64,000 nucleotides of DNA from Nitrospirillum iridis (GCF_014205765.1 NZ_JACIIZ010000008.1:62001-126000), one strand, 5' to 3'. Shown: positions 17,594 through 27,222, numbered from the stretch's first letter. The notes: generated from the letters alone by a model not told the origin. Numbers and translations: made by a program.

Positions 17594-18615
17594 ACATCCG
17601 GTCCCTGAAGACGGTCCCGACGATGCGGACCCTGCTGGTCGGCACCCTGGCCGTGGCGGCCACGGCCCTCTTCGCCGTGGCGCCAGCGTCGCACGCGGGC
17701 GAGACCACGGCCGAAAAGCCCGCTGCCGAAAAGCCCGCGGGCTCGGCCAAGGCGAAGAAGGCCGCCCCGCCGGCGCAAAACCCGGCGGTGGCCGGGGAGC
17801 CGGGGCTGCTGCCCTTCACCCCCACCGAGGTGACGGCCGCCCCGCCCGGCGCCATCGACATCACGTCGGATGAAACCATGGAGTGGCACGACGACCAGCT
17901 GGCCGCCGTGGCGCGTGGCCATGTGGTGGTCGTGCGCGGGCAGGACACCCTGCACTGCGACACGCTGGTGGTCTACTACCGCAAGACCAAGGATGGCTCG
18001 ACCGAGATGTACCGCATGGCCGCCGATGGCCAGGTGGTCCTGACCTCGCCCAGCCAGCAGGCCTTCGGCGACCACGCCGTTTATGACGTGGACCAGGACG
18101 TGACCGTCATGACCGGCGACCACCTGCACATGGTCACCCGCAGCGACACGGTCTATGCCCGCGACACCATGGAATACTGGAAACAGCAGCAATTGCTGGT
18201 CGCGCGCGGCAACGCCGTGGCCATCAACGACAAGGGCGACCGCATCCGCGGCGACGTGCTGGTCGGCATCATGGAAGAGAACGCCGCCAAGCAGCTGGAG
18301 ATGACGCGCATGGATGCCAAGGGCAACGTGCTGATCGTCACCCCCAAGGATATCGCGCGCGGCAGCGAAGGCACCTATAACGTGAAGACGCGCATCGCCA
18401 TCCTGACCGGCGATGTGAAGCTGACCCAGGGTCAGAACCAGGTGAATGGCCACAGGGCCGAGGTCAACAACGCCACGGGGGTCAGCCGCATGCTGCCCGA
18501 CGAGAACGTCAAGGGCGGGCGCGTGCATAGCGTGCTGGTTCCCAAGAAGTCCGATCAGCCGGCCGCAAGCCCGGCCCCGGGCGCCAACAACCCCGGCGGC
18601 GGAGCGCAGCCATGA
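17590..18615 (+). CDS. lptA: LPS transport periplasmic protein LptA
   Basis: LptA forms the periplasmic bridge that carries LPS to the outer-membrane LptDE translocon. The GTG start at 17590 overlaps the lptC stop. A signal peptide ([23 protein letters not shown]) is followed by an Ala/Lys/Pro-rich linker to about residue 75. The OstA beta-jellyroll follows: [30 protein letters not shown] and [33 protein letters not shown] are recognizable as family repeats in short stretches. At 341 residues it is longer than E. coli LptA (about 185) because of the linker, a longer jellyroll and a Pro/Gly-rich tail. It overlaps lptB by ATGA, so lptC-lptA-lptB are coupled. Confidence 0.9.
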   Translation: MNIRSLKTVPTMRTLLVGTLAVAATALFAVAPASHAGETTAEKPAAEKPAGSAKAKKAAPPAQNPAVAGEPGLLPFTPTEVTAAPPGAIDITSDETMEWHDDQLAAVARGHVVVVRGQDTLHCDTLVVYYRKTKDGSTEMYRMAADGQVVLTSPSQQAFGDHAVYDVDQDVTVMTGDHLHMVTRSDTVYARDTMEYWKQQQLLVARGNAVAINDKGDRIRGDVLVGIMEENAAKQLEMTRMDAKGNVLIVTPKDIARGSEGTYNVKTRIAILTGDVKLTQGQNQVNGHRAEVNNATGVSRMLPDENVKGGRVHSVLVPKKSDQPAASPAPGANNPGGGAQP

Positions 18616-19445
18616 GCAAGACGTCTGAGACGACCAAGGCGCCGGCGGCCCCCGCCACGGCCAAGGACGCCAAGACCAAGGACGCCATGGCTGGCGGCCC
18701 CCGCCTGGTGTCGGACAATCCGAACAGCGGCCTGACGGCGACCAAGCTGGGCAAGAGCTACAAGGGCCGCCCCGTCCTGCGCGACGTCAGCGTCAGCGTC
18801 CGGCGGGGTGAAGTCGTGGGGCTGCTGGGTCCCAACGGCGCCGGCAAGACCACCAGCTTCTACATCATGACCGGGCTGATCATGCCCGACTACGGCGCCA
18901 TCACGCTGGATGGGCTGGAGGTCACCGACCTGCCCATGTACCGGCGCGCGCGCCTGGGCATTGGCTATCTGCCGCAGGAGGCCTCGATCTTCCGCGGCCT
19001 GACGGTGGAGAACAACATCCGCGCCGTGCTGGAGGTGGTGGAGCCCGACCGCGACAAGCGCGAATCCACGCTGGACGAACTGCTGGCGGAATTCTCCATC
19101 AGCCACCTGCGGCGCACCTCGGCCCTGGCCCTGTCGGGCGGCGAACGCCGCCGTGTGGAAATCGCCCGCGCGCTGGCATCCCAGCCCAATTTCATCCTGC
19201 TGGATGAGCCCTTTGCCGGTATCGACCCAATCGCCGTCAACGACATCCGCGAGTTGGTCAGCCACCTGCGCGAGCGCGGCATCGGCGTCCTGATCACCGA
19301 CCACAACGTTCGCGAAACCCTGGACATCGTTGATCGCGCATACATTCTGCACGACGGTATGGTATTGATGGAGGGTGAACCGTCGGAGATCGTGGCGCAC
19401 AAGGATGTGCGGCGCGTCTATCTCGGCGAACGGTTCAGTCTGTAG
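18612..19445 (+). CDS. lptB: LPS export ABC transporter ATP-binding protein LptB
   Basis: LptB is the cytoplasmic ATPase that powers LPS extraction with LptF and LptG. The protein has 277 residues. Residues 1-40 are an Ala/Lys-rich extension not seen in E. coli LptB; ATG 18690 is a possible shorter start. Walker A is [11 protein letters not shown], the Q-loop lies in YLPQEASIF, the ABC signature is LSGGERRR, Walker B is [13 protein letters not shown], and the switch His is in ITDHNVRE. The last residues LGERFSL are typical of LptB. The start overlaps the lptA stop by four bases. rpoN begins about 60 bp downstream, as in many proteobacteria. Confidence 0.96.
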   Translation: MSKTSETTKAPAAPATAKDAKTKDAMAGGPRLVSDNPNSGLTATKLGKSYKGRPVLRDVSVSVRRGEVVGLLGPNGAGKTTSFYIMTGLIMPDYGAITLDGLEVTDLPMYRRARLGIGYLPQEASIFRGLTVENNIRAVLEVVEPDRDKRESTLDELLAEFSISHLRRTSALALSGGERRRVEIARALASQPNFILLDEPFAGIDPIAVNDIRELVSHLRERGIGVLITDHNVRETLDIVDRAYILHDGMVLMEGEPSEIVAHKDVRRVYLGERFSL

Positions 19446-19506
19446 TCAAGTATAAGCGCATAATGCGCGATTCCATTTCGGGCCACAGTTCTTATTCGGG
19501 CGGGTG

Positions 19507-21048
19507 ATGGCGCTTCAACAACGCCTAGATCTTCGGCAAACCCAAGCGCTGGTGATGACTCCCCAGCTGCAACAGGCCATTAAGCTGTTGCAGCTGTCGA
19601 ATCTGGAGTTGGCCGACTACGTCGATCGCGAGATGGAGCAGAACCCGCTCCTGGAACGCGATGATGGCGACCGTAACCGCGATCCGGCACCCGATGGGGT
19701 GGATCGCGAGGATCCCGTGGCGCGTGGCGATGACATGCCCGTACGCGACACGGTCGACCTCACCTCCTCCGACCGGTTGGGCCCCGCCAGCGACGCGCCG
19801 CTGGACACCGACTATGAGAATGTCTGGACCAATTCCAGCGCCGTGGACATGGCAGCGGACGCGGGCGGCGTGGGCGAGAGTGGCGAGGCCTTCGCCAACT
19901 GGTCCGGCCGGGGCGGTAGCTTCGAGGATGATGAAAGCTCGTTCGAGCAGACGCTGTCCGGCACCGTCTCGCTACGCGACCACCTGACCGAACAGATCAC
20001 CATGGACATCGCCGATCCGCTGGATCGGATGGTGGCGTTCGCCCTGATGGATTACCTGGACGAGGCGGGGTACTTCACCGGCGACGTCGGCCTGGTGGGA
20101 GACCAGCTGGGCTGTACCGAGCAACAGGTCATTTCGGTGCTGGAACGGCTGCAACGTCTTGATCCAGTTGGGATTTTCGCCCGATCCCTGAAGGAGTGCC
20201 TGGCCCTGCAGCTGCGGGAGCTGGACCGGCTGGACCCCTGCATGCAGGCTTTGCTGGACCACCTGCCGCTGCTGGCCGCCCGCAACGTCCCAGCACTGCT
20301 GAAGGTCTGCCAGGTCGATGCGGAGGATCTGGCCGACATGGTCGGCGAGATCAAGGCGTTGAACCCGAAGCCGGCCCTGGCCTTCGACCATGCGCCGGTG
20401 CAGACCGTGGTGCCGGACATCATGATGCGCGCCCAGCCGGGCGGCGGCTGGATGATCGAACTGAACAGCGACACCCTGCCCCGGGTGTTGGTCAACCAGC
20501 GCTACTACGCCCGTATCCAGGGGGCCGCCCGCAACAAGCAGGACAAGGAATACCTGACCGAGCAATTCCAGTCGGCCAGCTGGCTGGTGAAGTCGCTGCA
20601 CCAGCGCGCCAACACCATCCTGAAGGTGGCGACGGAGATCGTGCGGCAGCAGGACGCCTTCTTCCTGCATGGTTTGCAGTTCCTGCGCCCCCTTATCCTT
20701 CGGGATATAGCGGAGGCGATCGGCATGCACGAATCGACCGTCAGCCGCGTGACGACCAACAAGTTCATGGCCACGCCGCGCGGGCTGTTCGAACTGAAAT
20801 ACTTTTTCACATCAGCCATTTCCGGGGCGGACGGCCAGGCCGCGCACTCCGCCGAGGCGGTGCGTTACCGCATCAAGATGCTGATCGATGCGGAGAAGCC
20901 GGAGGAGATCCTTTCGGATGACCGCCTGGTCGAGATCCTCAGGGAAGAGGGGATCGACATTGCACGGCGGACGGTCGCCAAGTATCGTGAAGCCATGAAG
21001 ATCCCTTCCTCAGTCCAGCGTCGCCGGGAGAAGGCCCTTGGGATCTGA
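19507..21048 (+). CDS. rpoN: RNA polymerase sigma-54 factor
   Basis: Sigma-54 directs RNA polymerase to -24/-12 promoters of nitrogen-related and other genes and needs an AAA+ activator. Region I is the Gln/Leu-rich LRQTQALVMTPQLQQAIKLL at the N terminus. An acidic, low-complexity region II spans about residues 55-150, and the core-binding domain follows. The C-terminal HTH is near MHESTVSRVTTNKF, and the RpoN box ARRTVAKYREAM is near the end. The length of about 513 residues is normal. GTG 19504 directly precedes the ATG chosen here. A small hairpin (21051-21074) lies between it and hpf. Confidence 0.97.
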   Translation: MALQQRLDLRQTQALVMTPQLQQAIKLLQLSNLELADYVDREMEQNPLLERDDGDRNRDPAPDGVDREDPVARGDDMPVRDTVDLTSSDRLGPASDAPLDTDYENVWTNSSAVDMAADAGGVGESGEAFANWSGRGGSFEDDESSFEQTLSGTVSLRDHLTEQITMDIADPLDRMVAFALMDYLDEAGYFTGDVGLVGDQLGCTEQQVISVLERLQRLDPVGIFARSLKECLALQLRELDRLDPCMQALLDHLPLLAARNVPALLKVCQVDAEDLADMVGEIKALNPKPALAFDHAPVQTVVPDIMMRAQPGGGWMIELNSDTLPRVLVNQRYYARIQGAARNKQDKEYLTEQFQSASWLVKSLHQRANTILKVATEIVRQQDAFFLHGLQFLRPLILRDIAEAIGMHESTVSRVTTNKFMATPRGLFELKYFFTSAISGADGQAAHSAEAVRYRIKMLIDAEKPEEILSDDRLVEILREEGIDIARRTVAKYREAMKIPSSVQRRREKALGI

Positions 21049-21186
21049 AACATGCGCCCGATGGATGGCGCATGACGGCTGGCCTTACCAGCACCACGAG
21101 GCCGGCCGCGGGCTATTGTAAAGGCCGACGGCAAGGCACCACGCCGCCGCCACTCCTGGCTTCCAACCAAGCGAGACGGACAGGCC

Positions 21187-21822
21187 ATGCATATAATCGT
21201 CAAAGGCAAGCAGCTAGACGTTGGCGAGTCCCTGCGCACCCATGTCGAAACGACACTGACCGGGTTGGTCGAGAAATATTTCAGCAACCCGCTTGAGGCG
21301 ACCGTCGTGTTGTCGCGCGAGGCGCATCTGTACAAGGCCGATATCCAGGCCCATGTCGGACGCGGCATCATCCTGCAAGCCTATGCCGAGGCCACCGAGC
21401 CTTACCCCGCCTTCGACGACGCGGCCGAGCGCGTCGCCAAGCGCCTGAGACGCTATAAGCGCCGATTACGCGACCATCACCAGCGCGAGCAGGCGGACGC
21501 CGCCGTGCCCGCCCGCAAATACATCATCAACGCCGACGCCCATGATGATGAGGCCGACGACGGCGTGAACGCGCCGGCGGCGGACGGTCATGCGGTGAAC
21601 GGCAACGGCGCCGACCACCACCCCATGATCATCGCCGAGATGCAGACCAACATCGACATGTTGACGGTCAGCGAAGCGGTGATGCGCATGGATCTGGCGG
21701 AACTGCCGGCGCTGCTGTTCCGCAATCGGGCGCACGGCCAACTGAACATGGTCTATCGCCGGCCCGACGGCAACGTCGGCTGGGTCGACCCCTCCGATGG
21801 CAAATCCGTGGCCGCCCACTGA
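21187..21822 (+). CDS. hpf: Ribosome hibernation promoting factor, long form
   Basis: This protein binds the 30S decoding region and promotes ribosome dimerization in slow growth. It has 211 residues in the long two-domain form. The N-terminal S30AE/YfiA domain covers about residues 1-100 (MHIIVKGKQLDVGESLRTHV). A charged linker with Asp, Asn and His follows. The C-terminal dimerization domain contains MDLAELPALLFRNRAHGQLNMVYRR, split here as the characteristic FRN and NMVYRRPDGNVGWVDP parts. The ATG at 21187 follows GGACAGG. The position between rpoN and ptsN is conserved in proteobacteria. Expression is usually growth-phase dependent, but no such element was identified here. Confidence 0.95.
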   Translation: MHIIVKGKQLDVGESLRTHVETTLTGLVEKYFSNPLEATVVLSREAHLYKADIQAHVGRGIILQAYAEATEPYPAFDDAAERVAKRLRRYKRRLRDHHQREQADAAVPARKYIINADAHDDEADDGVNAPAADGHAVNGNGADHHPMIIAEMQTNIDMLTVSEAVMRMDLAELPALLFRNRAHGQLNMVYRRPDGNVGWVDPSDGKSVAAH

Positions 21823-21891
21823 GGCGGCGGGCCCCTGGGCCACCCCCATTGACCTGGGGCCTGGGATAGCCGAAGCTTGAATCCGGGGGTT

Positions 21892-21922
21892 GGGCGGAAA
21901 AGTTTGATAAACTTTTCCGCCC
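21892..21922. terminator. 14-bp perfect hairpin between hpf and ptsN
   Basis: GGGCGGAAAAGTTT (21892-21905) pairs perfectly with 21909-21922 around a three-base GAT loop. It lies 69 bp after the hpf stop and 44 bp before the ptsN ATG. There is no clean T-run on the plus strand, so it may be a weak terminator, an RNA-processing site or a leader structure of ptsN. Confidence 0.5.
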
Positions 21923-21966
21923 TATACTGCTTCAAGCGATTAGACGGGTAAGCGAGTGTGGTGGCA

Positions 21967-22452
21967 ATGCCGTCCCAGTTTGTTTTGACGCCAATGATCG
22001 AGCTTCTTAAGCCAGACGGCATTGTCGCCAATCTCCGGGCCTCCTCAAAAAAGCAGGTCCTTCAGGAACTGGCCAAGCGGGCCGCGGAACTGACCGGCCA
22101 GCATGAGCGGGCCATCTTCGACGTCCTGCTGGAGCGGGAGCGCCTGGGCACCACCGGTGTCGGCCGGGGCATCGCCATCCCCCATGGCAAGTTGCCGACG
22201 CTGCCCAAGGTGTGCGCCCTGTTCGCGCGCCTCGACCGGCCGGTGGACTTCGATTCCATCGACGAACAGCCGGTGGACCTGATCTGCCTGTTGCTGGCGC
22301 CGGAATCGGCCGGTGCCGACCATTTGAAGGCCCTGGCCCTGGTGTCGCGCATGCTGCGCAACCCCTTGTTCTGCGAAAAACTGCGCGGCGCCGATACCGC
22401 CGACGCGATCTACGCCCTGCTGACCCACACGGAAGCCAGCAACGCGGCGTGA
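21967..22452 (+). CDS. ptsN: Nitrogen-regulatory PTS enzyme IIA (EIIA-Ntr)
   Basis: PtsN is the terminal phospho-acceptor of the nitrogen PTS and acts by protein contacts (potassium transport, sigma-54-related and stress regulation) without transporting sugar. The protein has 161 residues from ATG 21967; GTG codons at 21958 and 21961 are alternatives with no better ribosome-binding site. The phosphorylated His is His73 in G-I-A-I-P-H-G-K. The mannitol/fructose EIIA fold is clear throughout (TGVGRGIAIPHG, DLICLLLAPES, HLKALALVSRML). Its phosphodonor chain starts with ptsP, also in this window at 32699-35068. The intermediate carrier NPr was not found here. Confidence 0.95.
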   Translation: MPSQFVLTPMIELLKPDGIVANLRASSKKQVLQELAKRAAELTGQHERAIFDVLLERERLGTTGVGRGIAIPHGKLPTLPKVCALFARLDRPVDFDSIDEQPVDLICLLLAPESAGADHLKALALVSRMLRNPLFCEKLRGADTADAIYALLTHTEASNAA

Positions 22453-22460
22453 TTCCGCGT

Positions 22461-22568
22461 CCCTCAAACGCCGGGCGCCGGCATCCGCCGGCTTGGCTTA
22501 TCTTCCTTTTTCAGTCCGCTGCCGCTCCCCGAAAAAGTCCGGCGGCCGCAGTCGCGGCCTAAGCGCCG
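22461..22568. repeat. Structured intergenic repeat, copy A
   Basis: This element of about 108 bp is closely matched by 28346-28450. It contains three potential hairpins: GCCGGC-ATCC-GCCGGC, then CTTTTTC paired with GAAAAAG, then GGCCGC-AGTC-GCGGCC. Differences between the copies in the first two stems keep the pairing. It begins nine bases after the ptsN stop. Confidence 0.7.
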
Positions 22569-22650
22569 TGAGCTTTCTTAACCTATGGGGCGGCTTCGCA
22601 TTGGCGCGCCGACCGGTATAGTGGGCGGAGAACAAGCCGGGAGAGCGCCC

Positions 22651-23196
22651 ATGTCCGATCCAGTGCCGACAACCGGGCCGCGTGTGGTGACGGTGCCGCC
22701 GGGGGAGGACAGGGAACGGCTGGTCTGTCCCGACTGCGGGTACATCGCCTATGACAACCCCAAGATCGTGGTGGGGTCGATCGCCCTGTCCGGTGACCGC
22801 ATCCTGCTGTGCCGCCGGGCCATCCCGCCCCGCATCGGCTACTGGACCCTGCCAGCCGGTTTCATGGAACTGGGGGAGACATCCCAGGACGGTGCCGCCC
22901 GCGAAGCGTGGGAGGAGGCGGGCGCCCGCCTGGCCATCGGCCCCCTGCTGGCCGTCTACAACATCCCCCGCATCAGCCAGGTGCAACTGATCTACCTGGC
23001 CCACCTGACCAGCCCTGAAATCGCCCCCGGACCGGAAAGCCAGGAGGTCGCCCTGTTCGCCTGGGACGACATCCCCTGGACCGATCTGGCCTTCCCGAGC
23101 GTCGACTGGGCCTTGCGCGAGTATGAGACACGGCGGGAGCTGATCCAGGCCGGCAGGCCCTTCGCCCCCGCCACCAATCCGGTGGACGGGCTGTGA
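22651..23196 (+). CDS. Nudix hydrolase with N-terminal zinc ribbon
   Basis: This 181-residue enzyme probably hydrolyses a nucleoside diphosphate linked to another moiety, such as NADH, ADP-ribose or FAD. ATG 22651 follows [24 protein letters not shown] at about residues 26-42 is the short zinc-ribbon-like Nudix_N segment found in this subfamily. The Nudix box [20 protein letters not shown] continues into AGA and has all conserved Gly, Glu and Arg positions. The substrate cannot be decided from the sequence. It ends convergently with the GFA gene, only three bases apart. Confidence 0.9.
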   Translation: MSDPVPTTGPRVVTVPPGEDRERLVCPDCGYIAYDNPKIVVGSIALSGDRILLCRRAIPPRIGYWTLPAGFMELGETSQDGAAREAWEEAGARLAIGPLLAVYNIPRISQVQLIYLAHLTSPEIAPGPESQEVALFAWDDIPWTDLAFPSVDWALREYETRRELIQAGRPFAPATNPVDGL

Positions 23197-23199
23197 GGG

Positions 23200-23667
23200 T
23201 CAGAACCGGGCCTGGTGGCTGACCATGCCCCGCAGCCGGTCGTTCTTCGGATCGGTGTATTCCTCTGGCAACCCCTCCTGCACACGCAGCCAGGACAGGC
23301 GGCTTTCCACCCCGCAATGCGCTTCCGGCACCGCCGCCTCGGGATCGTCCAGGCTGCCGATGGTGAAACTCATCCAGTCGCTGTCGGGATAGGCGAAGGT
23401 CAGTGGCGTGCCGCATCGCGGGCAGAACCCCCGCTCCGCCACGGAGGAGGACGCATAGAAGACAGGGCGTCCCGTCCCGGTCCAGCTGACCGTGTCCTTG
23501 AGCACCCCGGCCAGGGCGGCAAAGACATTGCCCACGGCCCGCTGGCACATGCGGCAATGGCAGAAATGCACCCCCTCCACGGCCATGGTGCTGTGGTACC
23601 GCACCGCGCCGCACTGGCATCCGCCGGAGGTGCCGCCCTTTTTATCCACCGCCATGCTGTCGCTCAT
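23200..23667 (-). CDS. GFA-domain zinc-binding protein
   Basis: This 155-residue protein belongs to the glutathione-dependent formaldehyde-activating (GFA/CENP-V) family. ATG 23667 follows GGAGCGG, and the longer frame upstream is not needed. The zinc ligands are visible as CQCGAVRYH, HFCHCRMCQRA and FCPRCGTPLTF; these match the two metal sites of the fold. Many family members have no proven formaldehyde activity, so the reaction is left open. A perfect 16-bp palindrome (23736-23751) lies about 70 bp upstream of the start and may be an operator. The gene stands alone, convergent with the Nudix gene. Confidence 0.88.
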   Translation of the reverse strand: MSDSMAVDKKGGTSGGCQCGAVRYHSTMAVEGVHFCHCRMCQRAVGNVFAALAGVLKDTVSWTGTGRPVFYASSSVAERGFCPRCGTPLTFAYPDSDWMSFTIGSLDDPEAAVPEAHCGVESRLSWLRVQEGLPEEYTDPKNDRLRGMVSHQARF

Positions 23668-23735
23668 TCCGCCGCTCCGTTCTCCCAGCGTCCCCGATGT
23701 CGGCCAGCACCCACCGGGCGCCGACAGCGCAGCCA

Positions 23736-23751
23736 CTATAGCCGGCTATAG
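23736..23751. promoter_or_regulatory. 16-bp perfect palindrome upstream of the GFA gene
   Basis: CTATAGCCGGCTATAG is self-complementary over all 16 bases and sits 69-84 bp upstream of the GFA start. Its size and position suit a dimeric repressor site, but no regulator is encoded next to it. Confidence 0.45.
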
Positions 23752-23839
23752 CTCAGTCTGTCCGCGAGCGGCTTCACGCCCAAGGGCGATTCCGCCTTCG
23801 GGTGATCCGCTCCATCCTCCACACCGGGCCTGAAAGACA

Positions 23840-23871
23840 GACGGCGCGGAACCCCGGGGGCCCGCGCCGTC
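23840..23871 (-). terminator. leuC terminator
   Basis: GACGGCGCGG pairs with CCGCGCCGTC (10 bp) about 25 bases after the leuC stop. The minus-strand tail (TGTCTTTC) is only moderately T-rich. Confidence 0.6.
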
Positions 23872-23896
23872 GCGTCACTCACTCTATATTACGCGC

Positions 23897-25306
23897 TCAG
23901 TTGAGCGTGCGGACATCCGTCAGCTTGCCGGTCAGGGCCGCCGCCGCCGCCATCTCCGGGCTCACCAGATGGGTGCGGCCACCGGGGCCCTGGCGGCCCT
24001 CGAAATTGCGGTTGGAGGTGGAGGCGCAGCGTTCACCGGGCTTCAGCTTGTCGTCGTTCATGGCCAGGCACATGGAGCAGCCGGGCTCACGCCAGTCAAA
24101 GCCGGCGGCCACGAACACCTTGTCCAGGCCCTCGGCCTCCGCCTGTTCCTTCACCAGGCCGGAACCCGGGACCACCATGGCATAGACGCCGTCCTTCACA
24201 TGACGGCCTTCGGCCACCTTGGCGGCGGCACGCAGGTCCTCGATGCGGCTGTTGGTGCAGCTGCCGATGAAGACCTTGTCGACCGGGATGGCGTCCAGCG
24301 GCATGCCGGCCTCCAGTCCCATATACTTCAGCGCGCGTTCCATGGCGGCGCGGCGATGCTCATCCGTCTCGTTGGCCGGGTTAGGCACCGTGGCGGTGAT
24401 GGGCAGCACGTCCTGCGGGCTGGTGCCCCAGGTGACCATGGGCGCAATGTCCTCGGCCTTCAGCACCACCTCGCGGTCGTACACGGCCCCCTCGTCCGAG
24501 GGCAGGCTCTTCCACCAGTTGACGGCCTGTTCCCAGGTGGCGGCCTTGGGCGCCTGCGGACGGCCCTTCAGATAGTCGAAGGTGGTCTCGTCCGGCGCGA
24601 TCAGGCCGGCGCGGGCCCCCGCCTCGATGGCCATGTTGCACACGGTCATACGGCCTTCCATGCTGAGGCCGCGGATGACGGAACCGGCGAACTCGATGAC
24701 ATGGCCGGTACCGCCGGCGGTGCCGATCTTGCCGATGATGGCCAGCACCACGTCCTTGGCGGTCACGCCGACCGGCAGGTCGCCGTCCACGGTGATGCGC
24801 ATGTTCTTCGACGGCTTCAGCAGCAGGGTCTGCGTCGCCAGCACGTGCTCCACATCCGACGTGCCGATGCCGAAGGCCAAGGCGCCGAAGGCACCGTGCG
24901 TGGCGGTGTGGCTGTCGCCACAGACTATGGTCATGCCCGGCTGGGTCAGGCCCTGCTCCGGCCCCACCACGTGGACGATGCCCTGGCGGATGTCGGACAT
25001 GTCGTAGTAGTCGACGCCGAATTCCTTGGTGTTGATGGCCAGCTGCTCCACCTGGATGCGGCTTTCCTCGTTCTTGATGCCGGCCAGGCGGTCATGGCTG
25101 GTGGGAACGTTGTGGTCGGCGACGGCCAGGGTGGCGGACGGACGGCGCACCTTGCGGCCAGCCATGCGCAGGCCTTCGAAAGCCTGCGGGCTGGTCACCT
25201 CATGGACAAGGTGAAGGTCGATGTAGAGCACGCAGGTGCCATCCTCCTGCCGGTGGACGACATGGCTGTCCCAGATCTTGTCATAGAGGGTGCGCGGCTT
25301 GCCCAT
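23897..25306 (-). CDS. leuC: 3-isopropylmalate dehydratase large subunit
   Basis: LeuC with LeuD isomerizes 2-isopropylmalate to 3-isopropylmalate in leucine synthesis, using a 4Fe-4S cluster. The 469-residue length is normal. [17 protein letters not shown] is the usual N terminus. The cluster ligands are in [13 protein letters not shown] and in CSMCLAMN near the C terminus, and [22 protein letters not shown], split across the end, is the family signature. The ATG at 25306 is chosen by homology, with a modest AGTGAAG ahead. leuD and leuB are not next to it, so the leucine genes are split. A promoter-like pair and a leader hairpin lie upstream. Confidence 0.97.
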   Translation of the reverse strand: MGKPRTLYDKIWDSHVVHRQEDGTCVLYIDLHLVHEVTSPQAFEGLRMAGRKVRRPSATLAVADHNVPTSHDRLAGIKNEESRIQVEQLAINTKEFGVDYYDMSDIRQGIVHVVGPEQGLTQPGMTIVCGDSHTATHGAFGALAFGIGTSDVEHVLATQTLLLKPSKNMRITVDGDLPVGVTAKDVVLAIIGKIGTAGGTGHVIEFAGSVIRGLSMEGRMTVCNMAIEAGARAGLIAPDETTFDYLKGRPQAPKAATWEQAVNWWKSLPSDEGAVYDREVVLKAEDIAPMVTWGTSPQDVLPITATVPNPANETDEHRRAAMERALKYMGLEAGMPLDAIPVDKVFIGSCTNSRIEDLRAAAKVAEGRHVKDGVYAMVVPGSGLVKEQAEAEGLDKVFVAAGFDWREPGCSMCLAMNDDKLKPGERCASTSNRNFEGRQGPGGRTHLVSPEMAAAAALTGKLTDVRTLN

Positions 25307-25349
25307 GGATCTTCACTCTGATGCGGACCGACATTTTTGAAACGGCGAA

Positions 25350-25364
25350 ACCCGCGTGGCGGGT
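25350..25364. promoter_or_regulatory. Hairpin in leuC leader
   Basis: ACCCGC-GTG-GCGGGT forms a 6-bp stem within the predicted leuC 5' leader. Read on the plus strand it is followed by CTTTTTG and looks like a terminator; on the minus strand (the leuC sense) the A-run precedes it. No leucine-rich leader peptide was seen. Confidence 0.35.
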
Positions 25365-25385
25365 CTTTTTGTTTCACGGAGGCGC

Positions 25386-25414
25386 AGAATAACGACCGGT
25401 CCTGTCGCGGACAA
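25386..25414 (-). promoter_or_regulatory. Putative leuC promoter
   Basis: On the minus strand TTGTCC (25414-25409), a 17-base spacer and TATTCT (25391-25386) match a vegetative promoter. This gives a leader of roughly 70 bases before the leuC ATG. Confidence 0.5.
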
Positions 25415-25515
25415 GGGCCGCCCGTCGCCGCTGATCGCATAGGGCCTATGTCACGGCCATCTTCACCCCAGCCCGCGACCCCAGCCGCAGGCGTTCAAAG
25501 AACGCGGCTGGTGCG

Positions 25516-25544
25516 AAAAAGCCCCGCCTGTGGGCGGGGCTTTT
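25516..25544 (-). terminator. Terminator of the DUF4167 gene
   Basis: GCCCCGCC (25521-25528) pairs with GGCGGGGC (25533-25540) around TGTG, with a minus-strand TTTTT tail. It begins about five bases after the DUF4167 stop and is a textbook intrinsic terminator. Confidence 0.85.
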
Positions 25545-25549
25545 CGAAA

Positions 25550-25999
25550 TTAGGCGTTCATCGGCTCGCGTTCGTCTTCGGCCGAGTTGTCGACCTCGGC
25601 CTCGTCGCCCTGGTCGCCGCCCTCCTCGCCCTCGAAGCCCGACTGGGGCTGATAGGGCCGGGGGTCGCCGCCGCGCTGACGCTGTTCGGCTTCATTGATC
25701 TGGGTGATGATGCGGAAGTAGTGCTCCGCATGCTGCAGATAGTTTTCCGCCGCCACCCGGTCACCGGACGACTGGGCGTCCCGGGCCAGGGCCAGGTACT
25801 TCTCGTGCACCTGGAAGGCGTTGCCGCGAATGCGCACATCCGGGCCATTGCTGTCAAAGGTCTGGTGCCGCAAGGGCACGTTCTGACGGCGGTTGTTACC
25901 GCCGCCGCCGCTATTGCCGTTGCCGCCGCCGTTGCCGGCATTGCCACCGCTGTTACCGCCGCGCCCACGCGAACGCCTGGTGTTCGGTCCCTGTCTCAT
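25550..25999 (-). CDS. DUF4167 domain-containing protein
   Basis: This 149-residue alphaproteobacterial protein has an unknown role. The N terminus (about residues 1-40) is an Arg/Gly/Asn-rich low-complexity tail, MRQGPNTRRSRGRGG then Gly/Asn repeats, resembling RNA-binding RGG tails. The conserved DUF4167 core follows (QTFDSNGPDVRIRG, KYLALARDAQSSGDRVAAENY, QHAEHYFRII). The C terminus is acidic. In alphaproteobacteria this gene habitually follows prfA and prmC, as it does here, which suggests a link to translation or RNA; this is inference. It ends in a strong terminator. The upstream 360-bp gap to prmC holds no recognized gene. Confidence 0.88.
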   Translation of the reverse strand: MRQGPNTRRSRGRGGNSGGNAGNGGGNGNSGGGGNNRRQNVPLRHQTFDSNGPDVRIRGNAFQVHEKYLALARDAQSSGDRVAAENYLQHAEHYFRIITQINEAEQRQRGGDPRPYQPQSGFEGEEGGDQGDEAEVDNSAEDEREPMNA

Positions 26000-26359
26000 C
26001 CGACTGCTGCTCTAGCCCCGTTGGAGTTCGATGCATGCCCGTGCCAATGGGGGCGGACGTCTTCCATCCGCGCCTCTCGCACCCGATCCCGGAATCAATC
26101 CCCCACCGGGGGTGTCACCGGACCGACCATGCTGGGCAAACTGGCATGCCGTGGTGATCATCATCGGCCCATGAACGCTAGCCTGATCCCCACACCGGTG
26201 TTTCCCGGTTTCGGATCTGGCGCGTCGCCCCTTCGGCCTTCCACCACGCGAGATGACCCTAAACGCTGTCCCCCGCTAAACCAACATCTTTTTTGGATAC
26301 GCGCCCTTGCGCTCCCGGCGCAGGCGGACAGGAGAGCGGGACTTCACCCTCCGGATGGG
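26000..26359. other. Intergenic gap between DUF4167 gene and prmC
   Basis: This 360-bp stretch separates two same-strand genes. It probably holds the DUF4167 promoter. An isolated seven-base T-run reads on the plus strand near 26289, without a hairpin before it. No gene, repeat or clear terminator was seen. Confidence 0.4.
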
Positions 26360-27222
26360 TCAGCCGGGGGCCCGCGCCACGACCACACGATCATGGCCGG
26401 CCAGATCGTCCACCCGTTCCAGCACCACAAGGCCGGCGGCCTGGAACAGGGCGGCCACGTCCGCGCCCTGGCCCATCCCATGCTCCACCGCGATGATGCC
26501 GTCGGACCGCAGCAGGCCGGCGGCGCTTCCGGCCAGAAGTCGATAGGGGTCCAGCCCATCCGGCCCGCCATCCAGCGCGCGCCGCGGGTCAAACGTCCGC
26601 ACCTCGGGCTCCAGGCCGGCGATGTCGGCCGCCGGGATGTAGGGTGGGTTGGAGACGACGGCGTCGAAACGCCCATCCATCGCCAGCGCGTCCGCCCAGC
26701 CGCCCACCATCCAGGCGCTGCGCCCGGCATAGCCCAGACGCCCCGCGTTGGCGGCGGCGGCCCGCGCGGCCCCCGGGGCGATGTCCACGCCCAAACCCCA
26801 GGCGCCCGGCAATTCCGAGAGCAGCGCCAGCAGGATGCAGCCGCTGCCCGTGCCCAGATCCAGCAGGCGCCGGGGCCGGTCGCCGCCGGGCAAGTGGCGC
26901 AAGGCGGCCTCCACCAGGGTTTCGGTATCGGGCCGGGGATCCAGCGTGTCGGGCGCCAGCTGGAACTCCAGGCTCCAGAACTCCCGCTTGCCCAGGATGC
27001 GGGAGACGGGCTCGCGCGCCGCCCGGCGGTCCAGCAACCGATCCAAGGTCGCCCTAGCCTCCGCCGGCACTTCCCGGTCGCCGTCCAGCAGCAGGGCGGT
27101 CCGCGACCAGCCCAGGGCCTGTTCCGCCAGCAGGCGCACGTCCAGCCGGGGGCTGGCGCACCCCGCCGCCGCCAGCCGCGCCTCGGCCGCCTTCAGCACA
27201 TCGCGGAGGAGGGCCGGGCCGC

